44,209 nucleotides of DNA from Holophagales bacterium (GTDB lineage Bacteria > Acidobacteriota > Thermoanaerobaculia > UBA5066), in contig JADJVF010000030.1 of the NCBI GenBank assembly GCA_016716705.1, positions 1 to 44,209 of the forward strand. Reading direction: 5' to 3'. Shown piece by piece: positions 9,692-18,623 of this stretch (position 1 is its first letter; each line of letters opens with the position of its first letter). The translations under genes and the position numbers were made by a program. Below the pieces are notes generated by a model. That model saw only the letters and a list, made by a program, of their open reading frames with translations. It did not search any database and was not told where the DNA came from.

Positions 9692-10411
9692 CTACTTTTC
9701 CTGGGCCGCGTCGAACTCTTTCTTGAAGTTCTCCCAGGTCTTCCGGAACTCCTTCTCCTCCTCCTTCGTGAAGATCCGGAAGGGGACGTGGACCTCGCTC
9801 GACGCGAACTTCACCACCAGCCAGTGCTGGCCGGGCTGGATGCCGCCCGGTATCTTGAAGAAGAGGCGGCCGAAGGAGGCCCTGTTGTCGGCCACGTCGA
9901 CCTGGTCGAAGGAAAGTGGATTTCCCTTGCCGAGGTCGGCGAAGAACTGGAACGCGTTTGCGCGCGTCACACCGGGAGGGAAGTAGCTGAGCGAGTCTTT
10001 CTGCGCCTTCGCACGCTGGTTCAGGCCGGCGAGCCCGAGAGCTTCCCCGTACTCCCTCTGGGTGGCGAGAGGAATGGTCTTGCCGTCCGGAGTCCTGAGC
10101 GAGAACGCCTCTCGCTTGAGCGTCTGGTACTTCATTCCATCCTGGAGGCACAACCCGACCTGGAGGTACATCCAGTCCTCTCCGAGGGAGCCGTTCGCGA
10201 TCCGGTATCCGAGATTGACGAAGCCCTCCTTGTTGTAGGCCGTCCGGACGAACTCCCCCTGCAGCGTGATGCGCTCCGCTACGGCCGGTTCGGGAGCCTT
10301 GATCGAAGACAGGGCCGAGGCGGGCTCCTGGGCAGCCGTGCCGCCCGAAAGCGTCAGGACGGCGAGAGTGAGCAGCAAATGGAAGGTCGGGCGGTGAATG
10401 GTCCGTTTCAT
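9692..10411 (-). CDS. Secreted protein of unknown function
   Basis: 239 residues. A signal peptide is clear (MKRTIHRPTFHLLLTLAVLTLSGG followed by a TAAQ cleavage region). The mature part looks like a single beta-rich domain with FVRTAYNKEGFVNLGYRIANGS, a stretch about a threonine/lysine-rich loop, FPPGVTRANAFQFFADLGKG and VHVPFRIFTKEEEKEF, ending in a charged helix. It has one Cys and no recognised catalytic motif. I do not recognise the family. It precedes phosphoglucomutase in the same direction with a 15-base gap, probably one operon. It may be periplasmic or outer-membrane associated. Confidence 0.75.
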   Translation of the reverse strand: MKRTIHRPTFHLLLTLAVLTLSGGTAAQEPASALSSIKAPEPAVAERITLQGEFVRTAYNKEGFVNLGYRIANGSLGEDWMYLQVGLCLQDGMKYQTLKREAFSLRTPDGKTIPLATQREYGEALGLAGLNQRAKAQKDSLSYFPPGVTRANAFQFFADLGKGNPLSFDQVDVADNRASFGRLFFKIPGGIQPGQHWLVVKFASSEVHVPFRIFTKEEEKEFRKTWENFKKEFDAAQEK

Positions 10412-10616
10412 CTGGTCCTCGTTTCCCTTTCGACTCCGGTCCCGTCCCGAACAGGAAGGATTCCCGACGGTTTACGAAAGCGCGGAGCGCAGTCGTCGGA
10501 ATTGTCCCACCGGTGGCGGCGAGGAATCGAGCCGTAGAATCCAGGACGGTCGATGGCCCTGGCTTTTCACAGGCGGCCGGGAGCACCGGGGGACACGAGA
10601 GACGGGGAGGGACGGG

Positions 10617-12089
10617 ATGCCTTTCGGGTCGGGATTCTTGCCCCCTCGTGCGGCTGCACGGAGCCGGGCAGGGCTTCTCGTGCTCGCACTCGCGTCGCTT
10701 TCCGAGCCAGCGGCGGGTCAGGCGGTCGACCTCCCGTTCGGGCTCATCGTCTCGGAGCAGGCGCAGACGTCGTTCACCCTCGTCGGCGCAGGCGCCCGCG
10801 CGGCCGGGATGGGGGGCGCGTTCACGGCGCTGGCCGACGACGCCACGGCGGCCTCGTTCAACCCGGCCGGGCTCGCCCAGCTTCTCGTTCCCGAGGCGTC
10901 GGCCGTCGTCGACGTCTCGCGCCACAGGGACGAATACCGGAACTTCTACTCCTACGACCAGGTCCCGGTCCTCCGTCTCACCGACTCGACGGTCGAGTTC
11001 GACCACTCCGCCTTCAACTTCGCATCCGTCACCGTGCCGTTCGAGCTCTTCTCGAAGCGCTTCGCCGTCGAGATCTCCACGCAGCGGCTCGTCGACTTCA
11101 CGTACGACGGCACGCGCCAGTTCGAAGAGGTGGACGCCGCGGGGAATCCCCTCTTTCTGCTCGAGCAGTCGAGCTTCCAGAGCGGTTCGATCCGGCTCTA
11201 CTCGGGGTCGGTCGCCTTCCAGCCGACGGAACGGACGCTCCTGGGCGTCACCGTAAACCGGTGGGACGGCGACTGGGACATGGCCAGCACGAACTCCGAG
11301 GAGTCCGTCGTCGCCGGAAGCGAGAAGGAGGCGTTCACCTACTCCCAGACGAACGACCTCACCGGCTGGAACGTCGACCTCGGCCTCCTGCTTCGCTACC
11401 CGGCCTTCAACGTCGGCGTCCGGTATCGGACTCCCTTTGACGCCGACTACGGCTTCTCCGCCTCTCTCGAGACGAACGTCGAGACGCCGCTCACCCCGCT
11501 TCCCCCGACGACGACGACGCTTCACTGGCCCGGCACGCTGAACGTGGGCCTCGCGATCAAGCCGAGCGACACTCTCCTCGTGGCCGCGGACTGGGGCCGG
11601 ACCAACTGGTCGAAGATGCTCTTCGACGTTCCCGGCGTGGGACACGTCAATTTCTTCGACCTCAAGCCGCCCGGAGAGACGAACGCGGGGACGAGCGACG
11701 ACTGGCATGTCGGGGCGGAGGTCCTCTTCTTCCCTGGAAAGACCGTCGTGCCGGTCCGGGCCGGCTGGTCCCGAGAACCCCAGCCTGCGACGGACGCGGT
11801 GACCGGAGACCGGATCGTCCAGACGGGGTTCTCGGTCGGGAGTGGAGTCAAGTCCGGCTGGTGGGCGCTCGACGCGTCCCTCCGGTACTCCACCGCGAAG
11901 GCGCAGGTCTCACGGTTCCTCGAGGCCGAGGAGATCGCTTCGGGGAGCCTCCGCGCAACCTCGCAGGGTGAGCTCTCGAGGAAGGCGTGGGCGGCCTACG
12001 TCTCGCTCATCGTCCAGATCCCGGCCGGTTCGCCCCCCGCTCGCGCCCTGCACGAGATCTTCGTCGGACCCGCCAGGCCGGAGCCCTGA
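10617..12089 (+). CDS. OmpP1/FadL/TodX family outer-membrane protein
   Basis: 490 residues. The start ATG 10617 follows GGGGAGGG. A signal peptide (GLLVLALASLSEPAAGQ) is followed by the family's plug/N-terminal signature AGARAAGMGGAFTALADDAT and ASFNPAGLAQL, then alternating amphipathic strands typical of a 14-stranded beta-barrel. FadL-type proteins carry hydrophobic compounds such as fatty acids across the outer membrane by lateral diffusion. The next gene, a Ser/Thr kinase, begins six bases after the stop, so the transporter and the kinase are in one transcription unit. A TAGAAT hexamer lies at about 10535, a possible -10 element. The substrate cannot be told from sequence. Confidence 0.88.
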   Translation: MPFGSGFLPPRAAARSRAGLLVLALASLSEPAAGQAVDLPFGLIVSEQAQTSFTLVGAGARAAGMGGAFTALADDATAASFNPAGLAQLLVPEASAVVDVSRHRDEYRNFYSYDQVPVLRLTDSTVEFDHSAFNFASVTVPFELFSKRFAVEISTQRLVDFTYDGTRQFEEVDAAGNPLFLLEQSSFQSGSIRLYSGSVAFQPTERTLLGVTVNRWDGDWDMASTNSEESVVAGSEKEAFTYSQTNDLTGWNVDLGLLLRYPAFNVGVRYRTPFDADYGFSASLETNVETPLTPLPPTTTTLHWPGTLNVGLAIKPSDTLLVAADWGRTNWSKMLFDVPGVGHVNFFDLKPPGETNAGTSDDWHVGAEVLFFPGKTVVPVRAGWSREPQPATDAVTGDRIVQTGFSVGSGVKSGWWALDASLRYSTAKAQVSRFLEAEEIASGSLRATSQGELSRKAWAAYVSLIVQIPAGSPPARALHEIFVGPARPEP

Positions 12090-12095
12090 CGACGG

Positions 12096-14006
12096 ATGCT
12101 CTCCCGTCCTGGCCGCCTTTTCGTCGTCGCTTTCGCGGTCGCGGCCATCGCCTCCGGCGTCGCACTCGCCGAGACCACGTTCTACGAGGCATACCAGAAG
12201 GGTCTGGCCCACGAGAAGGAGGGAGCGTGGACGGAAGCCCGCGAGTCCTTCCTCAGGGCTGCCGAGCTCCGTCCGGCGCCCGCTCGACGGGTGAAGACCT
12301 ACGGCCTGAACTTCATCGAGCCGTACGACCCGTCGATCCACCTGGCGCGGGCCTCGTTTCACCTCGGCCATCTGGACGAGGCCCGGCGGAACCTGCGTGT
12401 CGCGGAGACGGCGGGCGTCAGCCCCGGGGCCGAAATCGCGGCCCTCGCCTCGGAGATCGAGAAGGCGCGGCTCCGCGCGAGCTCCGGCGTGCAGCCTGTC
12501 GAAGCGACCGCCGGATCGCCTGACGTCCCGCCGGCCCGGGCGGTCGAACGATCGGCTCCCGCCGGCGCGCCGCTCCCGACCCCTCTCCAGGTCTCGACGC
12601 TCCCTGCGACCGGAGTGTCGGGTTCGGCGCCTGTGGCCGTTGCCCCGCCTGCAGAAAGCGGCCTGCGGCAGGCTGCGGCTCGAACGACGTCCCGGCCCGT
12701 GGGTCCGGCTGGAAGCCTTCCGACGCCCACCCTCGTGGTGTCTCCCGGGGCGGTCGAACCGTCCCTTCGGGCGGGCGCCGCCGGTGACCGCGGTGAGGTG
12801 ACCCCGTTCCCTTCCGGACCGGCTGAGCCGCGGTCCGGCTCACGTTCTTCTCCGGGATCCGGAGCTGCGGCCGGACCGGAGGGCCCGCCGGAAAGGTCCG
12901 TGAGCTACGGCACGATCGCCCTCATCGCCTCGGGACTCGCTCTCCTGGTTCTCGTCGCGACTCGAGCGGCCCTGGGATTTCGAGCCCGCCGGCAGAGCTC
13001 GGCGGTCCCCGAGCTGAAGACGGACTCGTCCGTTTCGCCGGTCTCATCGGTTTCGTCGGTCTCGTACCCGGGGGCGGAGGTGGAGCGCAGCCGGGCGACG
13101 CGCCATCTCTCCGTCGAAGAGGGGTCCTCCCCATCGAGGGGCCGCGCCGGGTCCGTCTCGACACCGGTCGGATCGCGTCCTCTCCGGGAAGGCACCGACA
13201 CCCGTTTCGGCGCGTACGCCCTCGAGGGAATCCTCGGGCGTGGCGGCATGGGAACGACCTATGTCGCCCGGCGTCTCCGTGACGGCTTCCAGCTGGCCCT
13301 CAAGGTGCCGCACGAGCACATCCTCGAAGAGCCCGAGTTCATCGAACGGTTCCTCCGGGAGGGCGCGCTCGGAGCTCTTCTCCGCCATCCGAACATCGTC
13401 CGGGTCTTCGAGGCCGGAGAGCACGACGGGCGCCCCTTCATCGCAATGGAGCTCGTTCCCGGAACAACTCTCGAGCGGGTCCTCAGGAAAGAGCAGCGTC
13501 TGCCCCTTTCCCGAGCACTCCACGTCGCGCGCGGAATCGCCCTGGCGCTCGACTACGCGCACCTGAAGGGGATCGTCCACCGGGACCTCAAGCCCGAGAA
13601 CGTGATGGTTCTCCCCGATGGCGAGGTCAAGGTGATGGACTACGGCATCGCCCGTCGGATGGACGTCGCGGGACTCACGGCCACCGACGCCTACCTCGGC
13701 ACGCCCAACTACAGCGCGCCCGAGTCGCTCGTCCCGTCCGAGGTCGGCCCGCAGTCGGACCTCTACAGCCTCGGCGTCATCCTCTTCCGGATGCTCTCGG
13801 GGGCCCTGCCGTTCAGCGCGCCGACCCCGTTCGAGCTGCTCCACAAGCACGCGTACGAGCCCCTGCCGGATCTCCCCTCCGGGCTCGGTATTCCGCCGGA
13901 GGTCTACGGCCTCCTCATGGAGCTGACCGCGAAGAGCAAGGACGAGCGTTACGCCACGGCGGAGCTCTTCCTCAGGGACCTCGACCAGATCCTCAACCGC
14001 CTCTGA
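12096..14006 (+). CDS. Membrane Ser/Thr protein kinase with N-terminal periplasmic TPR-like part and C-terminal kinase
   Basis: 636 residues. An N-terminal signal sequence (to about residue 25) leads into a TPR-like helical pair (EAYQKGLAHEKEGAWTEARE; ARASFHLGHLDEARRNL), then a Pro/Ala-rich linker to about residue 270, a membrane segment (about 271-293, IALIASGLALLVLVATRAAL), an Ser/Glu-rich linker, and a Hanks-type kinase from about residue 370. Kinase motifs: GRGGMGTTY, the ALKVPHEH lysine, HRDLKPENVM near residue 494, DYG instead of DFG near 514, and SAPES. The layout is opposite to the usual bacterial PknB arrangement, in which the kinase comes first. It follows the FadL gene by six bases and precedes a PP2C gene, a probable sensor-kinase/phosphatase pair. 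Substrates are unknown. Confidence 0.9.
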   Translation: MLSRPGRLFVVAFAVAAIASGVALAETTFYEAYQKGLAHEKEGAWTEARESFLRAAELRPAPARRVKTYGLNFIEPYDPSIHLARASFHLGHLDEARRNLRVAETAGVSPGAEIAALASEIEKARLRASSGVQPVEATAGSPDVPPARAVERSAPAGAPLPTPLQVSTLPATGVSGSAPVAVAPPAESGLRQAAARTTSRPVGPAGSLPTPTLVVSPGAVEPSLRAGAAGDRGEVTPFPSGPAEPRSGSRSSPGSGAAAGPEGPPERSVSYGTIALIASGLALLVLVATRAALGFRARRQSSAVPELKTDSSVSPVSSVSSVSYPGAEVERSRATRHLSVEEGSSPSRGRAGSVSTPVGSRPLREGTDTRFGAYALEGILGRGGMGTTYVARRLRDGFQLALKVPHEHILEEPEFIERFLREGALGALLRHPNIVRVFEAGEHDGRPFIAMELVPGTTLERVLRKEQRLPLSRALHVARGIALALDYAHLKGIVHRDLKPENVMVLPDGEVKVMDYGIARRMDVAGLTATDAYLGTPNYSAPESLVPSEVGPQSDLYSLGVILFRMLSGALPFSAPTPFELLHKHAYEPLPDLPSGLGIPPEVYGLLMELTAKSKDERYATAELFLRDLDQILNRL

Positions 14007-14038
14007 CCGGGCGGGGGGATCGGAGTAGAGTTTGCGGC

Positions 14039-14812
14039 GTGAAGCTCTCCGCATACGGCAGGACCGACCTCGGTCTCCGCCGCACGAACAACGAAGACGG
14101 GTTCGTCATCCGTGACCTCACGCTGGAAACCACGATCGAGCCTGCGCTCGTCGTCGAGCAGCCGGTCGGCGCGCGCGGAGTCCTGTTCGCGGTCTGCGAC
14201 GGGATGGGCGGGCACCACGCGGGAGAGATCGCCAGCTCTCTGGCCCTCGAGACCCTCGAGATGGAGATGCAGCGGCTCTCCGACGCGTGCCCCCGCCCCG
14301 AGCTCTTCAAGAAGGCGGTGGAGGCGGTGAACCGGCGGGTCTGGACCGAGTCGCTTCTCCACCCGAAGCTGTCGGGAATGGGGACGACGCTCACGGCCGC
14401 GATCGTCTGCCAGGAGAGGGTGCTCATCGCGCACGTCGGCGATTCGAGGGCCTACTTCGCTCGAGGCGGCCGTGTCGAGCAGATCACCAGGGATCAGTCG
14501 ATCGCCGGGCAGCTCGTCGCTTCCGGGGCCATGACGGAAGAGGAGGCGCAACGGACTCCGTTCCGCCACGTTCTCCTGCAGGCCGTCGGCTTGAAGGAGA
14601 AGGTGGAGATCGCTCTCGACGGGATCGACCTCGTGCGGGGGGATACGCTTCTGCTCTGCAGCGACGGGCTGAGCGGAAAGGTCGGCATCGAGGGCCTGAG
14701 CGGGCCTCTGGCCGGAGCCGACCTGAAGGTCAGCGGGGACGCCCTCGTGGCTCTCGCCAACGAGCGCGGCGGAGACGACAACATCACCGTCGTCCTCGTG
14801 CGCGTCTCCTGA
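14039..14812 (+). CDS. PP2C-family Ser/Thr protein phosphatase
   Basis: 257 residues, GTG start at 14039 (a GGAG lies about 13 bases upstream; no better in-frame start). All PP2C metal-binding motifs are present: RTNNEDGFV near the N-terminus, VCDGMGGHHAGE, HVGDSRAYF, LLCSDGLSG and ERGGDDNITVVLV at the C-terminus. It is a compact cytoplasmic phosphatase with no membrane segment. It lies 32 bases behind the Ser/Thr kinase, the usual kinase/phosphatase pairing, and would reverse phosphorylation of the kinase or its targets. Insert ARGVLFAV and the position of the metal ligands match stand-alone PrpC/Stp1-type enzymes. Confidence 0.92.
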   Translation: MKLSAYGRTDLGLRRTNNEDGFVIRDLTLETTIEPALVVEQPVGARGVLFAVCDGMGGHHAGEIASSLALETLEMEMQRLSDACPRPELFKKAVEAVNRRVWTESLLHPKLSGMGTTLTAAIVCQERVLIAHVGDSRAYFARGGRVEQITRDQSIAGQLVASGAMTEEEAQRTPFRHVLLQAVGLKEKVEIALDGIDLVRGDTLLLCSDGLSGKVGIEGLSGPLAGADLKVSGDALVALANERGGDDNITVVLVRVS

Positions 14813-14892
14813 CCCGGGAAGAGTCCGCTGGCGGCGCGGACGCGAGGTGTAGATTCCCGGGTACCCGGATCGTTCCCGAGGGAGGCGAGAGG

Positions 14893-16668
14893 ATGGACCC
14901 GCGATCGACCCCGAGCGCCGCGGCCCCCGCCGGCGGGAACCCCTTCGCGAGGCGGGCCGCCCCGAAGGGCCCGGGCCGCTGGATCCCCCTCCTCGCGGTG
15001 TTGCGCACGTACGAGCGCGCGTGGCTCGTCAGCGACCTCGTCGCCGGCCTCGTCCTCACGGCGATCCTCGTCCCCGTCGGGATGGGCTACGCGGAGGCCG
15101 CGGGCCTGCCCGCCATCTACGGGCTCTACGCCACCATCGTCCCGCTCCTGGCGTACGCCGTCTTCGGGCCGAGCCGCATCCTCGTCCTCGGTCCCGACTC
15201 GGCGCTGGCTGCCTTCATCGCGGCGGCGGTCCTGCCCCACGCCGCCGGGAACCCGCAGCGGGCGGTCGCGCTGGCGGGGCTCCTTGCCGTCCTGACGGGC
15301 GTCCTGTGCATGGTGGGCGGCCTCGCCCGGTTCGGTTTCATCACCGACCTCCTCTCGAAACCGGTCCGGTACGGGTACCTCAACGGTATCGCGCTCACCG
15401 TCCTCGTCGGCCAGCTCCCGAAGGTCTTCGGGTTTACGGTGAGCGGGGACAGCCTCCTGCAGAAGGGGGCGGGCCTCGTGCAGGGCATCCGGAACGGTCA
15501 GACCGGCGAAGCGGCCCTTGCGATCGGCCTGACCTGCCTCGTCGTGATCCTCGGGTTCAGGAAGCGGGCTCCGCGCATCCCCGGACCGCTCGTCGCCGTC
15601 GTCGGCGCGACGATCGTCTCGTCGGCCTTCCACCTCGCGGCGACGTCCGGCGTCTCCGTCGTCGGCTCGCTCCCGCAGGGCCTGCCGGCCTTCCAGATCC
15701 CGGCCATCTCGCTGGGCGACGTCCGCGCGCTCTTCCTGAACGCCCTCGCCATCGCCCTCGTCTCCTTCGCGGACATGAGCGTCCTCTCCCGCACCTTCGC
15801 GCTGCGCGGCCGCTACGAGGTCGACGCCAACCAGGAGCTCATCGCTCTCGGGGCTGCCAACGTCGCGACGGGCTTCTTCCAGGGCTTCCCGATCACCAGC
15901 AGCTCGTCGCGCACGCCGGTGGCCGAGGCGGCGGGGGCGAAGACGCAGCTCACGGGCGTCGTCGGCGCCGCCTGCATCGCTCTGCTCCTCATTTTCGGGC
16001 CGAGGCTCCTGGCGGACCTGCCCCACGCGGCCCTCGGCGCCGTCGTCATCTCCGCGTGCCTCGGGCTCGTGGAGGTCTCCGGCGTCCTGCGCCTCTGGCG
16101 GCTGCGACCCGGGGAGTTCGTCCTGTCGATCGTCTGCTTCCTCGGCGTGGCGCTCTTCGGCGTCATCGAGGGGATCTTCATCGCCGTCGGCCTCGCGCTC
16201 CTCGACTTCGTCTGGCGAGCGTGGAGCCCTTACGACGCCGTGCTGGGGCGCGTCGAAGGACTGAAGGGCTACCACGACGTGACGCGCCACCCCGAAGCCA
16301 CTCGGATCCCGGGTCTCGTCCTGTTCCGGTGGGACGCGCCACTGTTCTTCGCCAACGCCGAAACGTTCCACGAGCACGTCCTCGACGCGGTCGCCCGGGC
16401 GCCGACGCCGACGAGGTGGGTCGTCGTGGCCGCCGAGCCCGTGACCGACATCGACATCACGGCCGCCGATCAGCTGGCCGAGCTCGACCAGGAGCTCGAG
16501 GAGGCCGGAATCGAGATCTGCTTCGCGGAGATGAAGGGTCCGGTGAAGGACCGCCTGAAGCGGTACGGCCTCTTCGCGAAGCTGGGAGTCGGGAACTTCT
16601 TCCCCACCATCGAGCAGGCGGTCGACGCCTACCTGGACCGGTACCCGGAGTCACGGCGAGCCCCGTAG
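14893..16668 (+). CDS. SulP (SLC26)-family inorganic anion transporter with STAS domain
   Basis: 591 residues from ATG 14893. About 10-14 hydrophobic segments from residue 40 to 430 (AWLVSDLVAGLVLTAILVPVGMGYAEAAGLP is the classical opening, with the family motif GLYATIVP and SRILVLGPDSALAAF) form the UraA-like transport core. A C-terminal STAS domain (about 455-575, RIPGLVLFRWDAPLFFANAE; VVAAEPVTDIDITAAD) follows. SulP carriers move sulfate, bicarbonate or related anions. A long hydrophilic N-terminus of about 30 residues precedes the membrane core. The gene is about 80 bases from the PP2C gene and ends in a hairpin that overlaps its own stop. The anion cannot be read from sequence. Confidence 0.93.
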   Translation: MDPRSTPSAAAPAGGNPFARRAAPKGPGRWIPLLAVLRTYERAWLVSDLVAGLVLTAILVPVGMGYAEAAGLPAIYGLYATIVPLLAYAVFGPSRILVLGPDSALAAFIAAAVLPHAAGNPQRAVALAGLLAVLTGVLCMVGGLARFGFITDLLSKPVRYGYLNGIALTVLVGQLPKVFGFTVSGDSLLQKGAGLVQGIRNGQTGEAALAIGLTCLVVILGFRKRAPRIPGPLVAVVGATIVSSAFHLAATSGVSVVGSLPQGLPAFQIPAISLGDVRALFLNALAIALVSFADMSVLSRTFALRGRYEVDANQELIALGAANVATGFFQGFPITSSSSRTPVAEAAGAKTQLTGVVGAACIALLLIFGPRLLADLPHAALGAVVISACLGLVEVSGVLRLWRLRPGEFVLSIVCFLGVALFGVIEGIFIAVGLALLDFVWRAWSPYDAVLGRVEGLKGYHDVTRHPEATRIPGLVLFRWDAPLFFANAETFHEHVLDAVARAPTPTRWVVVAAEPVTDIDITAADQLAELDQELEEAGIEICFAEMKGPVKDRLKRYGLFAKLGVGNFFPTIEQAVDAYLDRYPESRRAP

Positions 16669-16678
16669 TCGGGGCTCG
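16657..16678. terminator. GC-rich hairpin at the SulP stop codon
   Basis: A 9-base-pair stem (CGAGCCCCG / CGGGGCTCG) with a TAGT loop that includes the stop codon of the SulP gene. It lies between convergent genes (SulP and the DUF5666 protein). There is no T-run on either side, so efficient intrinsic termination is uncertain; it may act in both directions. Confidence 0.5.
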
Positions 16679-16715
16679 TCGCGTCGGACCCGGATTGCCC
16701 GAGGGGCTCGGATTC

Positions 16716-18428
16716 CTATCGGGGAGACAGGATTCGGGGGTCGTCGGTCCCGTTGTTGATGACCGAGGCGTAGGCGGCGAACGCCCCGCCCGGAGTCGGC
16801 GTGGAGAGAACGAGGCGGGCCCCGGCGACCTCTCCCGTGGCGCCGACGGAGCGGCTGACCTCGTTGACCTGCTTCATGCCGAGCGGCTCGAGGCGGACCC
16901 TGAGCGAACCGAGAACGCCACCTCTGTCATCGAAGAGGTTGAGGTCGACGTCAATCGCCTTCTCGACGGCGTTCGTCAGGACGAGGTTCGTCCGGAAGAG
17001 CGAGTCGTCGCGGACTCCGACGATCGACCGGGCGTGGTCGTCGCCGATGAGCTCGTTGCGCCCGGAAGCGCCGAGCCCCTGGCCGAACTCGCCGCCGCCG
17101 CCCGGAGTCGACGTCGTGCTCTCGACGACGAGCGTTGCGACGTTCGACGAGACGAGGATGGCGCCGTAGTCGTCGTCGATGGCGAACGCGGACGCGAGGA
17201 CGTCAGAGAACGTGATGGTGGCTCCGGCCTCCAGCGTGAAGCTCTTCTCGGGTCCGGTCCGGCCGTCGCGTTCGTGCCCGAGGAAGCGAAGGGTGACCTG
17301 GGCTTCGGCGGACCCGGTGTTCGAGATGGTGACGTTCGTCGTGTAGAAGGCATCGTCCCGGCCGTGCTTGCGGGCGCTCGAAGGAAGGACCCACGTATTC
17401 GTCAGATCGGAGCCGCTCGAGGACGGGCCCCACTCCACCTCGACCCGATTGGCGAGGAGCGAACCGTCGGGTCGTGACGTGCCGTGGACCTCCACCAGGG
17501 CGCCGAGGGCGAGAGTCCCTCTCTCCTGGTCGATCATGGTCGTTCCGGTGACGACGACGGCCCGGCCGCCAACGCGCCAGTCCCCGATCCATCCCGGTGT
17601 GGAAGCCAGGAGCTCCACGGCGCCGCGGAAGCTCGCCGGAGAGGCTCCGGCGGGGGGAACGGCCCTGCGAAGCTCGACTTTCGCCGCGGAGAGTGATCCA
17701 TCGGTGTTCGAGGTCCCCTCGGCCTCGACGTAGGCGCCGACCGCGAAGGTGCCGCCTTCGGCATTGAGAATCGTCGACGAGGTCACCCGGACGGTCCGGC
17801 CGGAAACCGTCCAGTCACCGAGCGCCGGGCTGCCGGCGGGAAGAGACTCGACGAGCCCGAAGACGTGGACGTCTTCGCCCGCGCCGCCTCCGCCACCACC
17901 ACCCGTTCCGCCGCGGACCTCGATCTCCTCTGCGTCGACCGAACCGTCAGCCCTCTCGGTGCCGTGGACCTCGACCGTCGACCCGACTTTCGGGATGCCG
18001 TTCGTTTCGACGACCCGGGTCGCGGCCGAAATGTAGACCGTCCGTCCACCGACGACCCAGGTGCCGACGTACCCGGTCGCGGGCATCGACGAGACGACGG
18101 CGGTGAAACGGGCGGGGCTTCCGGCACTGTCGTCGCCTGTCTTCACCTCGACATTCTTCGCGTCGACCGAGCCGTCCGCGCGGAGCGTTCCCCGAACCCT
18201 TACCGTCGCGCCGACCTTTGCCGGGCCAAGGACCTGCTCGATCTCCGTGGAGGCGGATACGTGGACGGTCTTGCCGGCGACGGTCCAATCGCCCGCGAAT
18301 CCGCCTGACGGGAGGGTCTCTATGGAGCCGAAGAACTCGTACAGGGAGTCGCCACCCGAAGCTGTGGCAGGAATGCCAACGGCGACGAGGACGAACAGGA
18401 CGGACAGGATTGTGATTCTCGATCTCAT
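16716..18428 (-). CDS. Secreted protein with four tandem DUF5666-like repeats and a C-terminal beta-rich region
   Basis: 570 residues. A signal peptide (ITILSVLFVLVAVGIPATASG) is followed by four repeats of about 70-75 residues: each has a FxGxVxxLP or similar opening, W-x-V-x-G-R/K-T-V-x-V, then VGxxVEVxGTxxADGSxxAxxxEV. These are DUF5666-like small beta-barrel modules. A Gly-rich run separates repeats 2 and 3. After about residue 320 a different region with SNTGSAEAQVTLRFLGHE and TNLVLTNAVEKAIDVDLNL repeats looks like Ig-like beta sandwiches. The start ATG 18428 follows AGGAGACAAGAAA. It is exported and could be surface-attached. Function unknown. Confidence 0.82.
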   Translation of the reverse strand: MRSRITILSVLFVLVAVGIPATASGGDSLYEFFGSIETLPSGGFAGDWTVAGKTVHVSASTEIEQVLGPAKVGATVRVRGTLRADGSVDAKNVEVKTGDDSAGSPARFTAVVSSMPATGYVGTWVVGGRTVYISAATRVVETNGIPKVGSTVEVHGTERADGSVDAEEIEVRGGTGGGGGGGAGEDVHVFGLVESLPAGSPALGDWTVSGRTVRVTSSTILNAEGGTFAVGAYVEAEGTSNTDGSLSAAKVELRRAVPPAGASPASFRGAVELLASTPGWIGDWRVGGRAVVVTGTTMIDQERGTLALGALVEVHGTSRPDGSLLANRVEVEWGPSSSGSDLTNTWVLPSSARKHGRDDAFYTTNVTISNTGSAEAQVTLRFLGHERDGRTGPEKSFTLEAGATITFSDVLASAFAIDDDYGAILVSSNVATLVVESTTSTPGGGGEFGQGLGASGRNELIGDDHARSIVGVRDDSLFRTNLVLTNAVEKAIDVDLNLFDDRGGVLGSLRVRLEPLGMKQVNEVSRSVGATGEVAGARLVLSTPTPGGAFAAYASVINNGTDDPRILSPR

Positions 18429-18623
18429 TTTCTTGTCTCCTGCAGGTGAGTGCCGGTGCCTAACGCTCAGGATTCCGCAACTGTGCGGTCGATCACGCGG
18501 GAACGATCACTCGTGAGACGCGGGTCACAAAAGGCCGTGCCAGGAGCCCCCCCCGCAGCGTGACGGATGTCACCCGAAGCGACGTTCCCCGGTGCCGACC
18601 CGGGCGTGGCACGGAGCCAGGAG

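Noticed and set aside
14494..16377. A 627-codon minus-strand open frame across PP2C and SulP
   Set aside because: No motif, highly charged, overlaps two strongly supported plus-strand genes.
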